A DNA stretch of 64,000 nucleotides. It comes from Lingula anatina. Lineage: Eukaryota; Brachiopoda; Lingulata; Lingulida; Lingulidae. The DNA lies in NCBI RefSeq assembly GCF_001039355.2, contig NW_019774092.1, forward strand, positions 266,467-330,466, in the 5' to 3' direction. The notes below the pieces were generated by a model. That model had not been told where the DNA came from. It saw only the letters and a list, made by a program, of their open reading frames with translations, and searched no databases. Positions 39,201 through 64,000 of this stretch are shown here, piece by piece; the stretch's first letter is position 1; each line of letters begins with the position of its first letter. The position numbers and the translations under genes were made by a program.

Positions 39201-40449
39201 AAACCACCTGACCTTGATAAATAAGACCGACATATTATTGTCATGATAACTAGGACCATATGTATTTACAACACACAGACAGTAGGCAGGTAGCCAAAAA
39301 GTGAGTGATGGGGTATAAAGAAAGGTCATATTCATAGCTCTGCCTATGAGTGAGGGTTCACTGATGAATCACCATATTGCACCTAATGAGCACTTCCCTT
39401 AAACAAATGGTGTAGACGCCACTAAACAGAAGGGTATCAGTTAGATCTCCTGCCTGAGATAAGACACAGAACATGGAAAGGGCTCCCGTGCGCAAAGAGG
39501 GGACATATCCTATGCTGTCCTACCAAGCACTAATGACTTTGCCCTACCTGGCATGACTCCTAGATACAACATGGTCCCAAAATTGTTGGCATACCTGGAT
39601 GTTCTACAAATTCCTTAGCATTATTTTAAATTCCAAAAACCTTTTTACCCGATTATTATTCAAAGGTCTGTCAGATATAAACACGTCCTCTTTGACTCTT
39701 ATTTGACATGCGCTGACAAAGTGACTGTTTAAGATTTGTAAAGATGACTGTTTTTCTCGTCGCGTGTCAAAATGGGGTGGGGGATAATAGGCATGAAGTT
39801 ATTAGGCATATCACTCCGTGTCACCCAGCGCATAGCGCACCAGTTTGTTAAGGTGTGGCGGCGTTCACTGATGCGCGCACTAGACGACTTTAACACCCTC
39901 TCCTTTTGTTCGGAATTACCCATTAGTAATCAAGTAAAGGAATTTATGGGTGCACAGCTGAGCTTGTTTGCACGTTGGCCTGTGTTCAACTCATGTAAAT
40001 CAATAGTGTCAGCGAGTGTGCTTAGATCACAGTGCGGTTCTGGCAAGAGTTTGCAGTATTTAGTAATGCCCTGACTTGGCTGTGACGTGTATCTAATTTT
40101 AGAAAACACGACGTATAATAACTTACAATGTCGGCGTGGCCCTCTCGTACTTCGGTTTGAAATCTCAACTGCCTTTCCTCCAAGGGTCTGTCTCTGTATC
40201 CTGTGTACCGAATCTGAAATTAAACAGGTTGTAAGCGATAAATCCTTGCAGCTTGCATCGGTGCTGGCGGGGATGGGTCCCGTTCTAGATATGGGCCCAC
40301 GTGAGTAATATGCAATGCATGCCACGACTTGTTAGGCTGGTAAACCCGGAAATTCGCCGTTTAAAACTTACTTCAGACTCTCTACTGAGTTTCCTAAATA
40401 ACTCGTCGTTATCAAACTTCTCTCTCTGATCGGGTACCACTCTAGGCAT
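15851..40449 (-). CDS. CBFB: CBFB, core-binding factor subunit beta (gene span, 5 coding exons)
   Basis: CBF-beta is the non-DNA-binding partner of RUNX proteins: it binds the Runt domain and raises its DNA affinity in the nucleus. The coding order on the minus strand is 40449-40372, 40213-40127, 32057-31938, 21446-21330 and 16018-15851 (or the duplicate 14035-13868), giving 189 residues, close to the human length of about 182-187. The start MPRVVPDQREKF is nearly identical to vertebrate CBF-beta. G61 and N105 match human G61 and N104, which are important for Runt binding. All four introns are phase 0 and every donor and acceptor is GT/AG. The tail after VEDATLREQ is a charged Q/E/R-rich helix unlike the vertebrate tail. 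Intron 1 is only 158 bp; introns 2-4 are about 8.1, 10.5 and 5.3 kb. Confidence 0.95.
16200..16485. mobile_element. Harbinger-like MITE, 286 bp
   Basis: Left end GAGCGCATTCGGAACAAG is flanked by TAA (16197-16199); the right end, reading GAATGTATTCAGAAC in reverse, is flanked by TAA (16486-16488). The inner arms pair further around ATCCCCTGATGGTCTG and its complement, so the copy is largely palindromic. A three-base TWA target duplication fits PIF/Harbinger elements (family knowledge). Related copies are at 19645, 52470 and around 55951. Confidence 0.7.
16519..16566. repeat. 24-bp tandem duplication
   Basis: Two adjacent copies of a unit containing GAGAGAACCTTGGATGTA, differing at single positions, lie just beyond the MITE right end. 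Confidence 0.7.
16745..17005. mobile_element. palindromic MITE, 261 bp
   Basis: The long inverted arms share TAGATCGATCTAGCAGGATC and CTCTGAGGGGTTTCT on both sides. TAA flanks each end (16742-16744 and 17006-17008). The centre contains a repeated half-palindrome with CTAGCAGCTTCAGTAGGCGT. The same family recurs at 24920-25310, 52673-52939 and 52943-53189. No coding capacity. Confidence 0.7.
17641..17670. repeat. 30-base poly-A run
   Basis: Thirty uninterrupted A residues. It could be the tail of a retroposed copy on the plus strand, but no recognisable source sequence or target duplication was found next to it. Confidence 0.7.
18159..18240. repeat. 40-bp tandem duplication, G-rich
   Basis: Two identical adjacent 40-base units contain AGGCTGTGGGGGTGGAAAGT. 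Their identity suggests a recent local duplication. Confidence 0.85.
18349..18413. repeat. (GT)n / (GA)n microsatellite
   Basis: About 20 GT units are followed after a short break by about ten GA units. It lies in CBFB intron 4. Confidence 0.95.
19384..19518. mobile_element. decayed relative of the haplotype-B hAT-like MITE
   Basis: Left side ATAGTCC..TTCATTGGTCC and right side GGACCATGCAATGAACCTTC match the terminal sequence of the element at 10075-10232 with substitutions. A central TAGAACCTTCTG echo is also present. The termini are too degraded to define a target duplication. Confidence 0.55.
19645..20190. mobile_element. Harbinger-like foldback MITE, 546 bp
   Basis: The arms of about 165 bp (19645-19809) and 154 bp (20037-20190) are inverted copies, beginning GAGCGCATTCTCAA and continuing through GCCAGGCTTTACAAAGCC and GGCGGACGTACATGAAAG. 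TTA flanks both ends (19642-19644 and 20191-20193). The left arm has an extra ten-base stretch. The 227-bp centre has no coding potential. The terminal GAGCGCATTC links it to the elements at 16200 and 52470. Confidence 0.8.
20285..20394. repeat. 54-bp tandem duplication
   Basis: Two adjacent, essentially identical units starting ACATTTTTGTTAAACTAAAC at 20285 and 20339. Recent local duplication inside CBFB intron 4. Confidence 0.85.
20948..21046. repeat. (CT)n / (GT)n microsatellite with GCATGC cluster
   Basis: A CT run passes directly into a GT run, then a short alternating purine-pyrimidine block with repeated GCATGCAT, then GT again. It lies about 280 bp from CBFB exon 4 on its 3' side. 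Long alternating tracts of this type can adopt left-handed DNA. Confidence 0.9.
21330..21446 (-). CDS. CBFB: CBFB exon 4
   Basis: Thirty-nine codons, phase 0 at both ends, acceptor CCACAG and donor GTAAGT. It encodes VHLKSQLIMNGVCVIWRGW followed by IDLQRLDGTGCMEFDEERAQ, the most conserved block of CBF-beta. The asparagine in IMNGV is equivalent to human N104, a Runt-contact residue. Its upstream intron ends within about 20 bases of a minisatellite. Confidence 0.96.
21465..21966. repeat. diverged minisatellite beside CBFB exon 4
   Basis: Three units of about 100-120 bp share CAGGTATATAGATATA near one end and TAAATATTAATAACACAA near the other. They start at about 21465, 21590 and 21690. The third is interrupted by about 170 bp of unrelated sequence (about 21717-21885). 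The nearest unit begins about 20 bp from the exon 4 acceptor. Confidence 0.7.
24920..25310. mobile_element. decayed palindromic MITE with internal insertion
   Basis: The flanking halves match the 16745-17005 family: GTCTGGCACGCC and CTAGGGGGT on the left, CTAGCAGCTTGAGTAGGC and TTGGATCGATCC on the right. The middle (about 25040-25195) is foreign to that family and includes the 73-bp repeat also found at 28841. Its termini are degraded. Confidence 0.55.
25085..25157 (+). repeat. 73-bp dispersed repeat, copy 1
   Basis: Starts ATATCCACAGACTTAATGCA and matches 28841-28913 with a few substitutions. The copies are 3.75 kb apart in the same intron. Family unknown. Confidence 0.75.
27537..27575. repeat. 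(CT)n / (CA)n microsatellite
   Basis: About 14 CT units run into a short CA run, in CBFB intron 3. Confidence 0.95.
28841..28913 (+). repeat. 73-bp dispersed repeat, copy 2
   Basis: Same unit as 25085-25157, starting ATATCCACAGACTCAATGCA. Here it is not inside a recognisable MITE, so it is an independent mobile or duplicated sequence. Confidence 0.75.
31938..32057 (-). CDS. CBFB: CBFB exon 3
   Basis: Forty codons, phase 0 at both ends, acceptor CTAG and donor GTACGT. It encodes AFVGPGSNLSLQF, then an acidic loop (SDNPDDRVPTRE), then FVDFDREPGK. Residue G61 is conserved. The exon is one codon longer than I recall for human exon 3. It includes beta strands of the CBF-beta core that contact the Runt domain. 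Confidence 0.96.
33874..33924. repeat. (AT)n microsatellite
   Basis: About 25 uninterrupted TA units. A second array lies 173 bp away. Confidence 0.95.
34098..34155. repeat. (AT)n microsatellite
   Basis: About 29 uninterrupted TA units, the longer of the neighbouring pair. Confidence 0.95.
34486..34502. repeat. poly-G run (17)
   Basis: Seventeen consecutive G residues in CBFB intron 2; prone to G-quadruplex formation and to length error in assembly. Confidence 0.9.
35084..35133. repeat. (GA)n microsatellite
   Basis: About 24 GA units with one AAA interruption; a purine tract able to form triplex DNA. Confidence 0.95.
36216..36258. repeat. 43-base poly-T run
   Basis: Uninterrupted T residues in CBFB intron 2, which read as poly-A on the CBFB transcript. 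No retroposed body was recognised beside it. Confidence 0.9.
37678..37696. repeat. poly-G run (19)
   Basis: Nineteen consecutive G residues following GGAGAAGGC. It reads as poly-C on the CBFB transcript. Confidence 0.9.
38071..38140. repeat. (ATTAT)14 microsatellite
   Basis: Fourteen perfect five-base units with no interruptions, 70 bp in total, which suggests an actively mutating array. Confidence 0.95.
40127..40213 (-). CDS. CBFB: CBFB exon 2
   Basis: Twenty-nine codons, phase 0 at both ends, acceptor TTTCAG and donor GTAAGT. It encodes IRYTGYRDRPLEERQLRFQT then EVREGHADI, aligning without gaps to the human segment IKYTGFRDRPHEERQ. Only 158 bp separate it from exon 1. Confidence 0.96.
40372..40449 (-). 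CDS. CBFB: CBFB exon 1 (start codon)
   Basis: Starts at ATG 40449-40447 and encodes MPRVVPDQREKFDNDELFRK then LSRESE before donor GTAAGT. The start is fixed by near identity with the vertebrate N terminus. Twenty-six codons, phase 0, the same length I recall for the human coding part of exon 1. Confidence 0.96.
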
Positions 40450-40543
40450 GGTGAACCTGGTGAGCGGGGCGCCCTCACAACAAAACACGTTCGTCAGGAA
40501 TGGAAGCATGCTGCATTCTACTCTGCGATTCATTCATTCACAA

Positions 40544-40550
40544 AACCGCA
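40544..40550 (+). promoter_or_regulatory. RUNX-like motif upstream of CBFB
   Basis: AACCGCA fits the RUNX/CBF consensus (purine-ACC-purine-CA). It lies about 95 bp upstream of the CBFB ATG, which would allow feedback by the CBF complex on its own subunit. A seven-base match is weak evidence alone. Confidence 0.35.
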
Positions 40551-40568
40551 ACCAACTAGTCGTCTCTG

Positions 40569-40573
40569 ATTGG
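40569..40573 (-). promoter_or_regulatory. CCAAT box
   Basis: CCAAT on the minus strand (within AACCAATCAG), about 120 bp upstream of the CBFB start codon; the AACCAATCAG context is typical of NF-Y sites. Confidence 0.5.
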
Positions 40574-40658
40574 TTGCCTCATTTCAGCCTCGGGAATGTT
40601 CGGAAAATTGATTCACGGAGATTTCCAAATAAGGCGATGAAGGCGTAATCGGAAGAAC

Positions 40659-40666
40659 GACGTCAC
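40659..40666 (-). promoter_or_regulatory. CRE-like motif
   Basis: GTGACGTC on the minus strand, one base from the full cAMP-response element, about 210 bp upstream of the CBFB ATG and ten bases from a CArG box. Confidence 0.45.
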
Positions 40667-40675
40667 TGACTTCTC

Positions 40676-40685
40676 CCTTATATGG
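40676..40685. promoter_or_regulatory. CArG box (SRF motif)
   Basis: CCTTATATGG is a perfect CC(A/T)6GG match, about 227 bp upstream of the CBFB ATG and close to the CRE-like site. The pairing resembles serum-response promoters; function is inferred only. Confidence 0.5.
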
Positions 40686-43424
40686 AAAGGTCAACTACAT
40701 AATTCATAAGATTGTAACAAAGCCGTGGGAAGTGACGATCGACTGCCAGTCAATCGGAATACGCTATTTTTTGTTCGCAGAAAACGTCTTCTGTAACTTT
40801 ACGTTAACACATGAAGGTGACCTCATACTATCAAAACGTAAAATGATTTATAATTGTTTACATGAAATGACGTTATAAATATTATTGAGTTGCACCGATG
40901 TTAGTATATTACACTAAATGTTTTCATACTTTTAGGCATCTCGAGTGCGTTTCTGTTTACTATCATGTTTTCAAAATAAACTATAATCATATATACTCTT
41001 GACACCTCTACAAAACCCACTTGTTTGTGTCCTCTTCACTACATTTTTACATATAAAATTAGGTCAATTGACTACTAACTATCTCTAATGGCCTCTAAAT
41101 GTTGCAGCGTCAAGTAAGTTCACTTTTGTATAGTTTTGTCAGGATGGTACAAAATAGTGAGTGCGAAATGCAAACTTGTCATTTCAGGCATCTTAAAAAT
41201 TGTTGGACATGTATTTAACTTGGTATTTCTATTTACCGCTAATACTTTTTTATTCGCCAATTTTGGTTTCCATCATCCGCTATCCACACAATGTGCAGCC
41301 TGTTTTTTGGTGTTTATTTCATATTTCCTGGTATCTTCAGGAAATTCGTTTGAGGGATATCATTACCTCTAGTCCCAACAGATACCAATTAATTAAATAT
41401 ACTTTTCACGCCTTTTTCTATAGTAAACGGCAACCCACCGACACCTACATGTACTAAGAGTTAGTAATAACTCCTCCGATGTACTTAGCACCAGTTACTC
41501 CGTTCTGGGGTCTCTGCGTTTCCCGGTTAGTCGATTAACTGACAAGTAAAATGTCACAGGACTGAAGTGGTTTATCTGGCTTTGGATGATCTTTATCAAA
41601 TATGCGGCGCTTAACAAAGCAGAAAGTTCCTGCATGTCTCGCAACCGGTATGAACCAGGCCCTGATTCAATTTATATTTCATATTGTAAAGAAAATCACC
41701 GTCAATTATATATGGGACTAAAACGAAACATTTTGAACGGCCATGAAATTTAAGTTTGGTATTGCGATGCGTCGCACAGCCCTCTCCGGATGTGAAAACA
41801 CGTCCAACACACTTGAATCCCTTGACCTATGATATATGGATATGGTGAGGATATTGGTTCAGGAAAGGTCTGACACCTAGACCAAGGGACAAGGGCAAGT
41901 TTTGAAAGAAGACTATAACTAGATCATATATATACATACATGTAAATGAAATCAAAACGTACTGCATTTAATCGTGTCGACGTCTAAGCAAGCCGAAAAA
42001 GTGGTTGATATTAGGGTTTGCCGGAACGCATAGGCGACAACGCCGACCCAGCTCGTTTAACGTGTAAATCATGATCACTCCCATTTTTCGTGCTTAATTA
42101 ACAATTTCATGCCCGTGTGGTGCTGTAACCACTTAACTGAAGATGGGTCTAACACCCATGCGTATTTCGTGGGCCCACTATCAGAACATGAGCACAGTCA
42201 TTACCGCCACGCACTCCTGCAGGCAGCGATCTCTAAAATGCACATGCCACTGCTCGTGTTCAGCAAGCTTTTTCGGCTGATTCAGACGTTAAGGCAACCG
42301 ATTACAGTGTACAGGTATTTCTTTAATTAGGCGTCAAAGCGATCAGGACATTGTATTTACCTAAATTAGTGACCGAACCGACTCAGGTCATCAAAGAATA
42401 CCTCATACACTTCACAATCCCAGCTAAGAGGTTATATATATTGTTGGTGGCGGGAGGGGGGGGGGGTTTACAGGGGCCGAAAAACTGCATGGTTCAGAAT
42501 ACATTCTCCAAATATGTATGTTGTAGGTACAATTCATCGCCAGTTGTTTCCATAAAATATGCTTGGCTCTTAACAAAAAGATGTCAAAATTAGAACGATT
42601 AGGGTGGAATTTTTCGAATAACAGCATTACATGAAATAAAACTGTTAATTGTTAGGGAATTATCAAGAGCAGAGAAATGTGGCCGGTAAAATGCAATAGA
42701 AAAATAGCAAACAGAAAAAGAATTAACATATCTAAGAACACGTTTTGCTAAAGACACGTTAACTTGCTTGTGGGAAAGCACCGACAAAAGAAGGAATGAA
42801 AAAAAAATCGCGTTTTTCTTTCAGAGATGTTTACCCCAACTCACTACGCCTGGCTTCCCCACGCCCCACCCAACATGCTGGTTTGATATTCGCTGGATAA
42901 TGACTCCAAGATACATTTTCTGGAAATCTTAAACAATTTCGCAGATAAACTGAAAAAATCGATAAAAATGACATCAATTTTTACAAAATTCAAGGTCACA
43001 AAACGCCGATAAACCAATCCAAGGCCAGTCAACGAGTAAACGGTCTTCGAAAACGTCAGAAGGCTTACGGAAAAGATATCGATCAACCACCGTGGATTCG
43101 AGAGTTTACTGTAACAGAATTTCTATGATACAAAGGAAGGGTGGGTGCAGGGGAGTGGTAAACCAACGATACATCGCCTAGCTGTACCCTGAGGTTCGTG
43201 AAGCTCAGAGTGCGCTGACTGCTCTGTTGAGTGTTGCTGGTAGGCACTGCAAGTGCCATCATCACTTACTAAAACGACATAAATGTCCTTAAAACTATAC
43301 ATTGAAATTGCTGTTATAGCACGTTAGTGTTGATGACAATATTACGGGACACAGGATGCTTCTAAAGGTCAATAAGTACACAAAATTACCCTGTTATCCG
43401 ACGGTAACAAAGGTTATGCCCGAA

Positions 43425-43489
43425 CCGGAAGTATGGGTGTTGATCCGGAAATACAATTTTTTGCGCATGCGTTGAATATGAAATGGCGC
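43425..43489 (+). promoter_or_regulatory. PHAF1 core promoter motif cluster
   Basis: Within 65 bp lie an ETS/GABP site CCGGAAGT (43425-43432), a second CCGGAAAT (43445-43452), a palindromic NRF1-type TGCGCATGCG (43462-43471) and a YY1-like AAATGGCGC (43481-43489). This set is typical of TATA-less housekeeping promoters and lies 110-175 bp upstream of the PHAF1 ATG. Confidence 0.65.
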
Positions 43490-43574
43490 TGATCAAAACA
43501 AACCTCGGAACAATGAAAACATGCGTTGTAATTTTTGATTAAAGCATCCATTTTTGTGTCAAACGCATGCCTAA

Positions 43575-63619
<20,045 letters not shown>

Positions 63620-64000
63620 GTAAAGGTTCCCTTCTAAAGGGGATAATTGTTGTCTTAAGTAGTCTTTTGGTATATTTCTACACCTGTACTGATTTTGTGT
63701 ACACGCGCCACAGCTTTTTTTTTCACCATATTGATATGCCATGGCAGTGTCTTTATGCCCTGTCACAACAGTTCAATATCCTACAATAGTATATATGCCT
63801 TGTCAAAACACATGTATACCCTATAACAGTATTTATGCCCTGTCGTGGCACTGAACACAGCAAATAGATGATGTGTTTCTGCCAGGTCATACAGAGATTT
63901 TCTAAAAAGCTTAGAAGTAATATGAACCATTTTATATGGTGTCATTTACATACTGTAACAGTCAAACTGTCTACATAATATTAAGTGTTCTAAACTTTAT
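63620..64000 (+). other. PHAF1 intron 12, partial
   Basis: AT-rich. A loosely repeated phrase, TATGCC(C)TGTC followed by A/G-rich sequence, occurs three to four times between 63750 and 63845, perhaps a decayed short tandem repeat. No exon recognised. Confidence 0.8.

Larger units (their letters stand above)
32058..40126 (-). other. CBFB intron 2
   Basis: About 8.1 kb. It holds two long AT microsatellites (33874-33924 and 34098-34155), a GA tract (35084-35133), a 43-base poly-T (36216-36258), two poly-G tracts (34486-34502 and 37678-37696) and a 14-unit ATTAT array (38071-38140). No exon or transposon ends were recognised. The part nearest exon 2 (about 39770-40120) is richer in CpG and has a chance open frame. 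Confidence 0.85.

Noticed and set aside
39772-40074. 100-codon plus-strand frame near CBFB exon 2
   Set aside because: It lies in CBFB intron 2 in CpG-rich sequence, resembles no family and lacks splice or start context.
39930-40325. 131-codon minus-strand frame overlapping CBFB exon 2
   Set aside because: It is a different frame from the CBF-beta protein over exon 2; the spliced frame matches CBF-beta, this one matches nothing.
43083-43265. 60-codon minus-strand frame between the two genes
   Set aside because: Could be an upstream exon in principle, but no splice partner or homology was found.

Overview
This is eukaryotic (animal) genomic DNA: AT-rich, full of microsatellites, homopolymer runs and short inverted-repeat transposons, with widely spaced small exons bounded by GT/AG splice sites. 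No prokaryotic genes, viral genes, tRNAs, rRNAs or CRISPR arrays were recognised. The protein sequences and the dense MITE content suggest a marine invertebrate, probably a lophotrochozoan such as a mollusc; the species cannot be fixed from the sequence alone.

Two real genes were reconstructed exon by exon. On the minus strand, about 15.85-40.45 kb, is CBFB (core-binding factor beta, the RUNX partner): five coding exons and 189 residues, with all introns in phase 0. On the plus strand, from 43.6 kb to beyond the window end, is PHAF1 (the C16orf70/MYTHO autophagy protein): twelve exons giving 354 residues, with roughly the last 70 residues outside the window. The genes are head to head with 3,149 bp between their start codons. 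From memory, CBFB and C16orf70 are also neighbours on human 16q22.1, so this looks like old microsynteny with changed orientation. The PHAF1 promoter has ETS, NRF1 and YY1 motifs. The CBFB promoter has CRE, CArG, CCAAT and RUNX-like motifs.

Layout: 1-3,016 is non-coding. Positions 3,017-16,208 hold three overlapping copies (A, B, C) of the same region 3' of CBFB. They meet exactly at single Ns (8,131 and 14,226) and are best read as uncollapsed haplotypes; CBFB exon 5 is therefore present twice. C is a mosaic of the B-like and A-like haplotypes. From 16-40 kb lie the CBFB introns; 40.4-43.6 kb is the shared promoter region; 43.6-63.6 kb is PHAF1. A second assembly duplication at an N-run (62,977-62,983) doubles PHAF1 exon 11.

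The accessory content is mostly non-autonomous DNA transposons. There is a 935-bp foldback with two 427-bp arms in PHAF1 intron 1, a Harbinger-like family with TTA/TAA target duplications, a back-to-back array of three elements, an element nested within another, a TTAA-flanked MITE, and a hAT-like MITE present in haplotype B but with an intact empty site in haplotype A. No new protein system was found. The most useful results are the two gene models, the synteny, the false duplications and the transposon structures.
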